52,540 nt of DNA from an uncultured Nitratifractor sp. GTDB taxonomy: Bacteria > Campylobacterota > Campylobacteria > Campylobacterales > Sulfurovaceae. Where the stretch lies: assembly GCA_913054475.1 (NCBI GenBank), contig CAJXJF010000003.1, positions 1 through 52,540 on the forward strand. The letters are read 5' to 3'. Under the pieces are notes generated by a model. The model saw only the letters and a program-made list of their open reading frames with translations. It did not search any database and was not told the DNA's origin. The position numbers and the translations under genes are program-made. Positions 1-9,108 of the stretch are shown here, in pieces (the first letter of the stretch is position 1; the number at the start of each line of letters is the position of its first letter).

Positions 1-179
1 CAAGCCGTACCATGCCTGCAAGAAAAGAGCGCCTACCAAAACATCACAGGGATATGGTGGTCTCCCCGCTCTTCCTGCTCTTTTGGGACGATAAACCCCC
101 TCTTCTATTCTTCATAAGGAATATAGGCTTTCATCTCCTCTAAGAACTTCATACCCCTCATGTTTGAAGGCATATTCAT
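1..179 (-). pseudogene. 5' part of a transposase-like gene (IS5-type N-terminal region), frame-disrupted and truncated by the window edge
   Basis: Minus strand 179->105 reads MNMPSNMRGMKFLEEMKAYIPYEE*. A different frame (111->1) reads RIEEGVYRPKRAGRAGRPPYPCDVLVGALFLQAWYGL, open to the window edge. The RPPYP..VL..ALFLQ.WYGL pattern resembles the N-terminal domain of IS5-like transposases. Confidence 0.5.
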
Positions 180-745
180 TTTACAACACCAAGGTTTTTC
201 AGGCGATACTCCATGGCTTGGCGTGAAACTTCAAACTGCTGTGCGAGTTCTTGAACAAGATCGGTAAACGGCATTTTATGCTCAAACTCTCTGATATACT
301 CGTCAACGATTTCCTGACCATATTCGATGATCAAATCTTTTGGCATGAGCAACTGTGCGGCGAAAGTATTTGCTTCGTATTCTCTCGCATCCCAGAATGC
401 GCTTCGTTTTAGACTTTCACCGGTATCTGCGAATCCGCCGTAAGCATGTTTTCCTTTCGGTGCGATATGTAAACACAAATGGCCGATTTCGTGGGCTATC
501 GTGAATCTCTCTCTTGTCACGGTGTAGTTGTTCGTTTTGTTTATGATAATTGTAGGCTGTCCGGCACTGACTTTGATCTCACCCACGATCTCTGTAGATT
601 CGGATATATAGCTTATGTCACACCCCAGTTCTTTCGCGATCGCGTAAATGTCTATCGGCGGCTCGTAGCGAAGCTTTCCAATTTTCACAAGCATATCGAG
701 AAGATCGTAGGCTCTTGTCTTTTTCCTAATGATAATGTCGGTCAT
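176..745 (-). CDS. ImmA/IrrE family metallo-endopeptidase
   Basis: 189 aa; zinc-peptidase motif FTIAHEIGHLCLH (HEIGH) in the ImmA/IrrE context. Confidence 0.9.
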   Translation of the reverse strand: MTDIIIRKKTRAYDLLDMLVKIGKLRYEPPIDIYAIAKELGCDISYISESTEIVGEIKVSAGQPTIIINKTNNYTVTRERFTIAHEIGHLCLHIAPKGKHAYGGFADTGESLKRSAFWDAREYEANTFAAQLLMPKDLIIEYGQEIVDEYIREFEHKMPFTDLVQELAQQFEVSRQAMEYRLKNLGVVK

Positions 746-1182
746 AAAGAGACTCCTTCAATACTTTCTTTTCCACCTATGACATGTTTCTTGGCTTCGT
801 CTTTTATATCTTCAATCGCCGTTTGTTTTATTTTGTCTATCTTTATTTTTATTTCATCGATTATATCTTCATTTTTCATAAGCTCTTCAATAAAAAGCTT
901 TCTTGTCGCATCGTTTTCTCTCAGTTCGCTTCCTATGACGACGATAGTCTGATGTACCTCTTTGGCTCTATCTTCGGAAAATTTCTTCGTGGCCCAAAAG
1001 CCGAGTATTGTAAGCGCCAGCGTCATCAGAATAAAAACAACGGAGACCCACATGATATAGGTATTTGCTATTGCGATCGCATCACTGCCTGTTATGTTCG
1101 TGTCAAAATTAACGAGTATTGCTGTTCCAAACCACGATCCGAGAGCACTACCAAGCAGCACTACGAGAATAAAACCTATCAT
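742..1182 (-). CDS. hypothetical membrane protein (two predicted TM helices plus coiled C-terminus)
   Basis: ORF 146 aa; hydrophobic segments at 2-25 and 40-62; stop overlaps the ImmA start (ATGA). Confidence 0.65.
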   Translation of the reverse strand: MIGFILVVLLGSALGSWFGTAILVNFDTNITGSDAIAIANTYIMWVSVVFILMTLALTILGFWATKKFSEDRAKEVHQTIVVIGSELRENDATRKLFIEELMKNEDIIDEIKIKIDKIKQTAIEDIKDEAKKHVIGGKESIEGVSL

Positions 1183-1433
1183 CCGTCATTTTTTGATAGA
1201 ATCTATGGCATTTTCAAGCCCTCTGCCACCTTCTTTATGCTCCATCGTTTCCCTCACTCATACCGCCTCCTTTCGCCCTATTCTACCCAACCCAAGTTTT
1301 AAACACCCCAAAACCCGTCCATTGAAGTACAATGCAAATGGGAAAAGGACTAAAATCCCATATCGGGTAGCTTTTGCAGGTGGAAGTCATAGGTGCGGAA
1401 GCGGCCCGCCGGGTCGGGGGCTGCCGGGAGTTG

Positions 1434-2486
1434 TCAGTTTTTCTGCTGAACTCTATCTTCTCTCACATCCTTGAAGAGTGATTCGAAACTGCCTTTGAGT
1501 TTCTCGTAGAGTTTTTCGACCATATTCTTGCCTTTTATCTCATCCTCTATCGCATCTATCTGTTTCTTCAAAGAGGCATAGGCCTGCGAATGTTTGCCCG
1601 TATAGCCGAGAAGTTCCGCTCTTTTGAGCTGCTCTTTCGCCATCTCGAGTAATTTGAGAGCGTCATCCTTCTTGTTCTTGTCGATTTTGGAAGCCTCGTT
1701 CACCATATCGGCAGCGAGCATTAGAGGTATGGGAGTTACCTCTTTTACCGTTATGAATGTAGCGAAGCCCTGTATCAATATCGCGAGTGCCTCATCCTTT
1801 TTACCCGCCTTGAGGGCTTCCTGAGCCTTCTTAGTGGCTATAGGATAGATTTTCATAGGTATATATTGTGTGATGAAATCCATCTCATCCTGCAGAGGCA
1901 GCACGATATCTCTCGCATCCTGCGTTCTCTTCTCTTTGAGCAGTTTTCCCGCTCTCTCTATCGCCTCCTCGATGATTTTGGAGTCTCCTGCGAATGTCTT
2001 TATATTTATCTGCATCGCCAGAGGCACCAAATCGAGGGAGGGGTCCGCTTTGAGCACCTTCTTGAAATCCTTGGAAGCTATCTCCAGATTTTTGGCGGCA
2101 TCGTCAACTTTACCAGCTTTTATGGCCTGAGCCGCTTTGATACTCATATCGATAGCTTCCATTATCTCCTTGGGAGCCTTCTGGATACCCTTGTGCGCGG
2201 ATGCTTCACTCGCGAAGACCCTCTGCAATCTCGCGGCCCTCGCCGCTTTGGTATTAGCTTCGAGATTCCCAGCCTTCGTCTTGGCTTCGGACTTCTCCTT
2301 GGAGTTCGCCTCTTGCACTTTGGCTTTGGCCGCCGTTTCAGACTTGGGCGCAGAAGAGTTGATCACTACTTGGGCTTCCTTTTTCGCCACACTCTCTTTT
2401 GTCGTATTTTCGGCATTTAGAGCGCTTATGCTGCCTATGAGCAAAACCCCTGCTACCGCTATCGAAATTCCAATTCTCTTTTTCAT
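1434..2486 (-). CDS. YfdX family secreted/periplasmic protein
   Basis: Signal peptide MKKRIGISIAVAGVLLIGSISALNA; helical YfdX-like body; likely start is the internal ATG at 2486. Confidence 0.65.
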   Translation of the reverse strand: MKKRIGISIAVAGVLLIGSISALNAENTTKESVAKKEAQVVINSSAPKSETAAKAKVQEANSKEKSEAKTKAGNLEANTKAARAARLQRVFASEASAHKGIQKAPKEIMEAIDMSIKAAQAIKAGKVDDAAKNLEIASKDFKKVLKADPSLDLVPLAMQINIKTFAGDSKIIEEAIERAGKLLKEKRTQDARDIVLPLQDEMDFITQYIPMKIYPIATKKAQEALKAGKKDEALAILIQGFATFITVKEVTPIPLMLAADMVNEASKIDKNKKDDALKLLEMAKEQLKRAELLGYTGKHSQAYASLKKQIDAIEDEIKGKNMVEKLYEKLKGSFESLFKDVREDRVQQKN

Positions 2487-2559
2487 ATCCACTTCCTTTC
2501 CGTTTTTGTTCGACGCAATCATCGCATCATTAGGATAACGGAGAATGAACATAGACAAT

Positions 2560-4212
2560 CTATTGTGGAAATTGATAGTTGTAGAGTTTTTCGTAATACT
2601 CTTTTACCATTCTCGAAGATGAGAAGTAGGACAATATATCGTTCATACCGTTTTTCGCTATCTTGAGCCACTCATCCTCTCTGTCGTAGTAGAGAGGCAG
2701 TATGCTCTTTTCCAGCTTCTGCATCATATTTTCGTAATCTATTCTATCTATCTCATCGTTTGGCAAAGAGGGGTCGGCGTGCTCTATCGTGAAGGAGTTT
2801 ATGCCATCCTCTTCGAATTCAGCATGCCAGCCGTCATCTATGGAGAAGTGTACCGAAGCGTTGATACCGGCTGTCATTCCGCTCGTGCCGCTCGCCTCTC
2901 TTCCCCATCTCGGAGTGTTGAGCCAGAGGTCGGAGCCCTGTTTCAGCATCTTGGAGAGTCTCAGCTCATATCCGGTCAGTACTGCGACATTGGAGAATTC
3001 CCGACTCATCCTCACCAAGTCGTTGAAAGCCTCCACCACTTTGTAATCCAGAGGATAGGGCTTGCCCGCCCAGATAATCTGTACCGGATATTCGCTATTG
3101 GCTATCAGTTTTCTGAAGCGCTCCATATCGTAGGTCAGAAGCCATGGTCTCTTGTACTGAGCGAATCGTCTCGCCCAGACGATGGTCAGCACATTGGGAT
3201 CGAAGAGTTTTCCGGTCTGGTCGGCCACCTCTTCGAAAAGTTTATGTTTCAGATGCTTCTTGCGCCCTACAAGCTGATAGTCTTCATGTTCGAACATCCA
3301 GTTCAAAAGCTCTTTGTCTGCCCAGTATCTCATATTCTGAGCGTTCGTGATACTGATTATCTCACATCTGCCCTCCACATCCTTCCACATCTCGTTGGAG
3401 ACTTTTTCGTGTATCTTCGATACAGCATTGGCTCTTTTGGCCGTCTTGAGGGCACCGACGGTCAGGGAGAACTTTTCGTCGTAGTAGTCGAGTCTCTTCT
3501 GCACTTCACCAGCGGAAAAACCGTTGAAAAAGCCCATCCTCTCCAGCATATATATATTGTGCACCTCGTTGCCGGCCATCTCGGGAGTATGTGTCGTGAA
3601 GACTATATGCTTTTTCAGCTCCTCTATATCCTCGTAGCGCTTCATCAGCTCGAATACCAGAGGCAGGGCGTGCCCTTCATTCAAATGGTAGATATCTATA
3701 TCCACTCCCATCTTCTCCAGCACCCTCACACCGCCAATACCCAGAACTATCTCTTGGGCGACTCTCGTCTCTTCGTTGGCGTCGTAGAGTTTGTGGCTTA
3801 TCGTGCGTGAGAGATGGTCGTTTTCGAAGAGATCGGTAGTGAGCAGAATGACTGGAGCGCTCTCGAAGACTTTCGCGGGAAGCAGATAGGCTTTCACCTT
3901 GACGGGTTTGCCGTTTATCTGTACCTCCACCGTAATGCCGGTCTCTTCGAGAAAGTAGTAGAACTTTCTCCTGAAATCGACTTTGAGTGTATTGTCCTCG
4001 TGCCTGCTCTGGTCGTAATATCCGTAACTCCAGAGCATACCTATACCTATGGTATGCTGTCTCTCATCGTTTACACTGCGCACATGCGAACCGGCGAGAA
4101 AGCCGAGCCCACCCGCATATGTCTTGAGAGACTGCTCTATGGCAAACTCCATCGAGAAATAGGCCACACTCTTTTTGTACTCTTCATCTATCTCGTATGG
4201 AAAGAGCTTCAT
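2560..4212 (-). CDS. alpha-glucan phosphorylase family protein (short ~550 aa form)
   Basis: VAYFSMEFAI, GGLGFLAGSH, YHLNEGHALP, FTTHTP, VWARRFAQYKRP, EASGTSGMTAGIN motifs of the phosphorylase superfamily. Confidence 0.85.
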   Translation of the reverse strand: MKLFPYEIDEEYKKSVAYFSMEFAIEQSLKTYAGGLGFLAGSHVRSVNDERQHTIGIGMLWSYGYYDQSRHEDNTLKVDFRRKFYYFLEETGITVEVQINGKPVKVKAYLLPAKVFESAPVILLTTDLFENDHLSRTISHKLYDANEETRVAQEIVLGIGGVRVLEKMGVDIDIYHLNEGHALPLVFELMKRYEDIEELKKHIVFTTHTPEMAGNEVHNIYMLERMGFFNGFSAGEVQKRLDYYDEKFSLTVGALKTAKRANAVSKIHEKVSNEMWKDVEGRCEIISITNAQNMRYWADKELLNWMFEHEDYQLVGRKKHLKHKLFEEVADQTGKLFDPNVLTIVWARRFAQYKRPWLLTYDMERFRKLIANSEYPVQIIWAGKPYPLDYKVVEAFNDLVRMSREFSNVAVLTGYELRLSKMLKQGSDLWLNTPRWGREASGTSGMTAGINASVHFSIDDGWHAEFEEDGINSFTIEHADPSLPNDEIDRIDYENMMQKLEKSILPLYYDREDEWLKIAKNGMNDILSYFSSSRMVKEYYEKLYNYQFPQ

Positions 4213-4219
4213 TTTGGAT

Positions 4220-5857
4220 TTATCCTTTTTTGGCGAATATTTTTTTGACTATCTCCACGGCATCGTTCTGGACCTGCCCGAGGTGCTCCCGAGAAACGAA
4301 ACTCTCCGCATAGATTTTGTATATATCTTCGGTGCCCGAGGGTCTGATGGCCGCCCATCCGTTCTTCGTCGTCAGCTTCAGGCCGCCGATGGGTGCTCCG
4401 TTGCCCGGTGCATTGGTGAATATTCCCGTAATCTTTTCACCGCCGAGCTCGTCGGCCTCTATATCCTGCGCTTCGAGCTCTTTGAGTATCCTCTTCTCCT
4501 TCGCATCGGCCGCCGCGTCTATCCTCCCGTAGTAGGATTTGCCGAATCTCTCTTCGAAATCGGCATATATCTCGGCTGGGTCTCTGCCGGTAACAGCTTT
4601 TATCTCCGCCGCCAGCAGTGTCATGACTATTCCATCCTTGTCGGTACTCCAGACTCCCCCATCCTTTTTGAGGAAGGATGCACCGGCACTCTCTTCTCCT
4701 GAGAAACCGAGCCACCCTTCGTACAGACCGTCGACGAACCACTTGAAGCCTACGGGCACCTCGTAGAGATCTCTACCCATATCCGCGGCCACACGCTCTA
4801 TCATGGAGCTCGATACCAGCGTCTTGCCTATCTTCAGGTCGCCACTCCACTCTTTTCTGTGGGAAAAGAGATACCAGATAGCGACCGCCAGATAGTGATT
4901 GGGGTTCATCAGCCCGCCGACGGGTGTCACGATGCCGTGTCTGTCCGCATCGGTATCGTTGGCAAACGCCAAATCGTATCTATCTTTGTAGGCCACCAGG
5001 GAGGCCATGGCGAAGGGCGACGAGCAGTCCATGCGTATCTTGCCGTCGTGGTCCAGAGTCATGAACGAAAAGGTCGGGTCGGCATAGTCGTTGAGTATAT
5101 CCATATCGAGGGAGTATCTGCTATCAATCTGTCGATAGACGGCCATAGCCGTACCCCCCAGCGCATCGGCGCAGAGTTTCAGACCGCTTCGGCCTATAGC
5201 CTCCATATCCAGAATCTCGTCCAGCGCCTCGACATATGGAGTCACGAAGTCATGCTTCTGCACCAGCGGACTCTCGATAGCCTCGGCATAGGAGACTCTG
5301 CGCAGACCCTTCATATCGGCTTCGAGTATATCGTTGGCCCGTCTCTGCACCCAGTCGGTCACATCGGTATCCGCAGGTCCTCCGTTGGGAGGATTGTATT
5401 TGAATCCCCCATCCCCGGGAGGGTTGTGGGAGGGAGTGATGACAATACCGTCGGCCCTCTCCCGCCCTTTTTCGTTGTGTCTCAATATGGCGAAAGAGAC
5501 CAGAGGTGTGGGGATATAGTCGTCGGATATTCTCACACTCACCCCATTGGCCACACAAACTTCCACCGCGCTCATCTGAGCCGGTGTAGAGAGTGCGTGA
5601 GTATCCTTACCTATATATATCGGACCAGCATAGCCCATCTTCTCGCGATATTCGCATACGGCCTGGGTGATGGCGAGTATATGTTTCTCGTTGAAACTCC
5701 CATCGAGAGAACTGCCTCTGTGTCCGGATGTCCCGAACGAGACTCTCTGGGAGCTTTCGGAAAGATCCGGCTCCAGTTCGTAATACGACGATACGAGAGC
5801 AGGGATATCGCAAAGCATATCTTTCGGAGCCTTTTCACCCGCCAACGGATGAGCCAT
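4220..5857 (-). CDS. pgm: phosphoglucomutase (alpha-D-glucose phosphate-specific)
   Basis: FGTSGHRGSS; TPSHNPPGDGGFKYNPPNGGPA; NDTDADRHGIV; GFSGEESAGASFLKKDG; RPSGTEDIYKIYAES. Confidence 0.95.
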   Translation of the reverse strand: MAHPLAGEKAPKDMLCDIPALVSSYYELEPDLSESSQRVSFGTSGHRGSSLDGSFNEKHILAITQAVCEYREKMGYAGPIYIGKDTHALSTPAQMSAVEVCVANGVSVRISDDYIPTPLVSFAILRHNEKGRERADGIVITPSHNPPGDGGFKYNPPNGGPADTDVTDWVQRRANDILEADMKGLRRVSYAEAIESPLVQKHDFVTPYVEALDEILDMEAIGRSGLKLCADALGGTAMAVYRQIDSRYSLDMDILNDYADPTFSFMTLDHDGKIRMDCSSPFAMASLVAYKDRYDLAFANDTDADRHGIVTPVGGLMNPNHYLAVAIWYLFSHRKEWSGDLKIGKTLVSSSMIERVAADMGRDLYEVPVGFKWFVDGLYEGWLGFSGEESAGASFLKKDGGVWSTDKDGIVMTLLAAEIKAVTGRDPAEIYADFEERFGKSYYGRIDAAADAKEKRILKELEAQDIEADELGGEKITGIFTNAPGNGAPIGGLKLTTKNGWAAIRPSGTEDIYKIYAESFVSREHLGQVQNDAVEIVKKIFAKKG

Positions 5858-5935
5858 CTCTCTTCTCCTTTTATAAGCTATTTGTGGAGACGGATGTCAT
5901 ATACGCCATCTCCACCACTACATACCTATCTCCAA

Positions 5936-6040
5936 ATCTACTACGGGGCCTCGATGCTTACGAATCGAGGCTCTTTGGCTTTGAGAATGGACTCGGGTTT
6001 GGCATTCGAATCTACTACAGAGCCTCGACGCTTACAAGCC
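5936..6040. repeat. divergent ~30-bp direct duplication of the 3' end of the glycine-zipper gene, ~73 bp apart
   Basis: aatctactacggggcctcgatgcttacgaatcg (5936) versus aatctactacagagcctcgacgcttacaagccg (6009). Confidence 0.6.
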
Positions 6041-6464
6041 GACTTCCATTCTTGACGATTCTTATACGCTGTCCGGGAGAGAATCTCAGCCCTTTGGCCA
6101 CCACGACTACATTTCCTCTGCCATTGTCGAGTCGTACCGTCAACTCTTGGGCGTTTGCGGAAGCTATCTGGTTTCCGGCATAGGCGCCGAGCAATCCGCC
6201 TCCAAGTGTGGCGAGGTCTTTTCCTCTTCCGCCTCCTATCATATGTCCGAGTACTGCACCAGTAGCCGCTCCCACGAGCGTACCCGCTCCATTGTCTTTG
6301 ACCACGACAGCCTTCACACTCTGTACCGTACCCGTATCGTATGTCATGACACTTTGTGTCACCACAGGAGACATCCCACCTCCAACACCCAAATCTGCAC
6401 ATCCGCTAACGAAAAAAACTCCCGCACCCAATACAAGTGCCAATGCCTCACTTTTTATCCTCAT
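6015..6464 (-). CDS. glycine-zipper 2TM (SlyB-like) outer-membrane lipoprotein
   Basis: Lipobox FVSGC; GTLVGAATGAVLGHMIGGGRGKDLATLGGGLLGAYAGNQI glycine zipper. Confidence 0.85.
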   Translation of the reverse strand: MRIKSEALALVLGAGVFFVSGCADLGVGGGMSPVVTQSVMTYDTGTVQSVKAVVVKDNGAGTLVGAATGAVLGHMIGGGRGKDLATLGGGLLGAYAGNQIASANAQELTVRLDNGRGNVVVVAKGLRFSPGQRIRIVKNGSRLVSVEAL

Positions 6465-6644
6465 CTTCTCTCTCCTTTCTGTTGAATTTTAGCTATTTTA
6501 ACACTCTTTAGCCGATAAGTAGATTAGTATTTTGAAATATCTACCAAGACCTTCTCCCTGCTTTTCCCGATAAAATATAAAAATTTTCAATTTTTTCAGC
6601 TTTGTTTCAAGATTATACATATATAATGCCACTCCACAAAGCAA

Positions 6645-6735
6645 GGACAGTTGGGTGAGCTGGCTGAAACCACACCCCTGCTAAGGGTGCGTACCTTAAC
6701 GGGTACCGAGGGTTCGAATCCCTCACTGTCCGCCA
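6645..6735 (+). tRNA. tRNA-Ser (anticodon GCT)
   Basis: Acceptor GGACAGT/ACTGTCC, anticodon loop CTGCTAA, long variable arm GTACCTTAACGGGTAC, GGTTCGAATCC T-arm, encoded CCA. Confidence 0.95.
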
Positions 6736-6977
6736 CTTCAATCTCTATTTTTATCTGATGAATAGTTTGAATCTACATTCAAGGCATATTTCAAGAGTAT
6801 AAGTATTGATTTTTCTCGAAAATCCTCGATACTGCGAATCTGATAAACTCCGGCATTTCCTGCAAAATAGCGCCAAAACACTCTCTTTGGATAATTTGAA
6901 TCTATATCTGCAATCTATTACCGCAGTTCTTCGAACAAGATAGACGACTATTCAATAGTGATTTGGAGTCGATATAA

Positions 6978-7652
6978 TCACCCCTCTATATAGTCGTCGA
7001 GCTCTCTTTGCAGTCTCTCCATATCCTTGAGCGCTATCTTTTTGCGGCCGCTCTCTATGAGACCGTCGTTTTTCAGCTGCTTGATATGTCTGTCCACCAC
7101 ATGCCGTACCGTACCTATCAGCTTGGCTATCTCTGCATGGGAGAGATTGGCCAGCAGGTCGATACCTCTTTGTTTGCTCTTTTTGAGATTGTTCACTATC
7201 AGTTTTATCAGCCTCTCTCTGGTATCCAAGAGCGTCAAATCGGCAGCGAGCTCCTCTACCTGTCTCATCTGTGAAGCTACATATTTCAGGACTATTTCAC
7301 CAAAGACCGGATATCTGTATATCCACTCTCGCGCTTTCGCTATCGGGACCCTCAATACCTCTCCATCTTCGAGGACTTCACTCATCACTTCATGCGGTTT
7401 GCCGTCGAGCAGGGTTACGGTATCGTACATATCACCTCTGCCAAGCAGATAGAGGGTCTGCTCTTTGCCGTTGTTGAGATTCATATGATAGATTTTCACC
7501 TTGCCGCTGAGGATTATATAGAAGTAGTCGAGCACCTCGTCGTAATCGAAAAGCATATCGCTCTTTTCGAAAGATATGATACGCCCATACTCCTCCATCT
7601 CCCGACGCAGAGATTCACCTATGTTCTTCATACCTTCAAGCTGAAACTGCAT
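6978..7652 (-). CDS. Crp/Fnr family transcriptional regulator (no cysteines)
   Basis: cNMP-binding-like N-terminus; HTH LSHAEIAKLIGTVRHVVDRHIKQLKNDGLI. Confidence 0.88.
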   Translation of the reverse strand: MQFQLEGMKNIGESLRREMEEYGRIISFEKSDMLFDYDEVLDYFYIILSGKVKIYHMNLNNGKEQTLYLLGRGDMYDTVTLLDGKPHEVMSEVLEDGEVLRVPIAKAREWIYRYPVFGEIVLKYVASQMRQVEELAADLTLLDTRERLIKLIVNNLKKSKQRGIDLLANLSHAEIAKLIGTVRHVVDRHIKQLKNDGLIESGRKKIALKDMERLQRELDDYIEG

Positions 7653-7836
7653 CGGTAGCCCCCTTTATTTCCAAGAATTTCATTTATAATCATTTCGGCT
7701 TTTGTTCAAAAGCTCTCTTTTGCCGTCTTCTACACTCTTCAAGATTGTGCCCAAGCCTTATTCCGGGTATATCCGTCGCATTCGCGATTTTGCATAATTG
7801 CAAAAAGAATATCTATGCGGAGCAAGCTGGAGCACG

Positions 7837-8361
7837 CTATCTCTCCAGCCTCTTGACTCTCATACGAAGTGCATCGTATTTGGTGCGCAACTCCGAAAGC
7901 TGTTCCACCCAAAATTCGTTTCTCTTCTGGGCCTTTTCGACCTCCTCTATAGCCATTTGCAAATCATCCTTGGCGCTTGCATAGGCGAATTCGAGTTCCG
8001 ATTTGAGCCTCTCGAGCTCTTTTATCTTCTCGTTGAGCGTATCTATCGTCGTGTGAGCCTCTGTGAGTCTGCGCTCTATCTCCTCCTTCTCCCTTGCGAA
8101 TCTCTTCTCCACTCCCGCACACTCTTCGAGCCTCTTTCGCATAGAGAGATCTCTCTCTTTGAGCTTCTCCATATTTTCACTAAGGAGCTGATTCCTCTTC
8201 TCTTTCTCTTTGAGAAGTTTCTCCAGATCCAGAACCCTTTCGTTCTGAGCCTTGTATCTCATCGCGAAAACTATCACGAGAAGTATGAAGGAGAGTATTA
8301 TCGAAGAGACTATCGCTCCAAGTACGATGGCGTCGGTATCCCAGGTAAGAGCTATCTTCAA
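7837..8361 (-). CDS. membrane-anchored coiled-coil protein, hypothetical
   Basis: N-terminal TM AIVLGAIVSSIILSFILLVIVFAM, then long charged coiled coil. Confidence 0.65.
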   Translation of the reverse strand: MKIALTWDTDAIVLGAIVSSIILSFILLVIVFAMRYKAQNERVLDLEKLLKEKEKRNQLLSENMEKLKERDLSMRKRLEECAGVEKRFAREKEEIERRLTEAHTTIDTLNEKIKELERLKSELEFAYASAKDDLQMAIEEVEKAQKRNEFWVEQLSELRTKYDALRMRVKRLER

Positions 8362-8365
8362 CTCC

Positions 8366-8896
8366 TCATCCTCCTATCCTGTCGTAAGCGGGAGGAAGCC
8401 GGCACTCGAGTCTGTCTCTTTCAAAAGGTTTGTCCACATATTTTATTTCGTAGAAATGGATATTCACGACATTGTCCATATCGTCTCTATAGGCTATCTG
8501 TTCCACTCTTCCCTTGGAGTCGAGTGCGATCGTATATATCTTCCCCCCGTAATTCGCGGTATATATATTATCTTTGTAGTGTTTCGCCTTCGAGAGGACA
8601 GAGCTTAGATCCAAACCGCTCTTTAGACGGTATATCGATATCTGTTCGAGATCGTGATCCACCACTGTCACTCTTTTGCCGTCGCTGCACACCTCCTTGC
8701 GGGAGGGCTTTTCATATATCCACTTCATGCTATCGGGAGAGTTCATGAAGACCTTTCCCGAATAGGAGATCGTCTTCCCCGAAGGATTGCTTATTTTCTG
8801 TATGAAATCGGCGGAAAAAGAGCGAGGCAGTCTGATAACTCCGGCACCGAGAGCGAAAGTGAGCAGTGCGGCTGCGGCAAAGTATCTGAATTTCAC
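8366..8896 (-). CDS. lolA: LolA-like outer-membrane lipoprotein carrier protein
   Basis: VKFRYFAAAALLTFALGAG signal; YSGKVFMNSPDSMKWIYEKPSRKEVCSDGKRVTVVDHDLEQ; GTG start preceded by GGAGAAAGA. Confidence 0.75.
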   Translation of the reverse strand: MKFRYFAAAALLTFALGAGVIRLPRSFSADFIQKISNPSGKTISYSGKVFMNSPDSMKWIYEKPSRKEVCSDGKRVTVVDHDLEQISIYRLKSGLDLSSVLSKAKHYKDNIYTANYGGKIYTIALDSKGRVEQIAYRDDMDNVVNIHFYEIKYVDKPFERDRLECRLPPAYDRIGG

Positions 8897-9108
8897 TCTT
8901 TCTCCTTTTTCGGACTTTTTTATATCACAGTCCGCCCCACTCTCTCGTAGTGTCGCTCTACGGAACAAGAGGGCCAAAAGCTGTTTTATGATTGTATCAT
9001 ATTTGCAAATATATCCAAAATCGCCCGGACTTGGCGAATGGGGTCCGGGCTCGGCGGAGATGGAGAGTAGAGGCGGAAAATATACTCCGTCACGAAGTGG
9101 TAGATACG

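Noticed and set aside
105-179. 24-aa Met-rich ORF as an independent functional micropeptide
   Set aside because: Better explained as the first part of the frame-disrupted transposase-like gene continuing in another frame to the window edge.
4859-6055. 398-aa plus-strand ORF
   Set aside because: Antisense to pgm and beyond; no domain signature.
7788-7805. TTTTGCA-TAAT-TGCAAAA inverted repeat considered as a terminator
   Set aside because: No T-tract on the relevant (minus) strand after the stem; AT-rich dyads of this size arise easily by chance.
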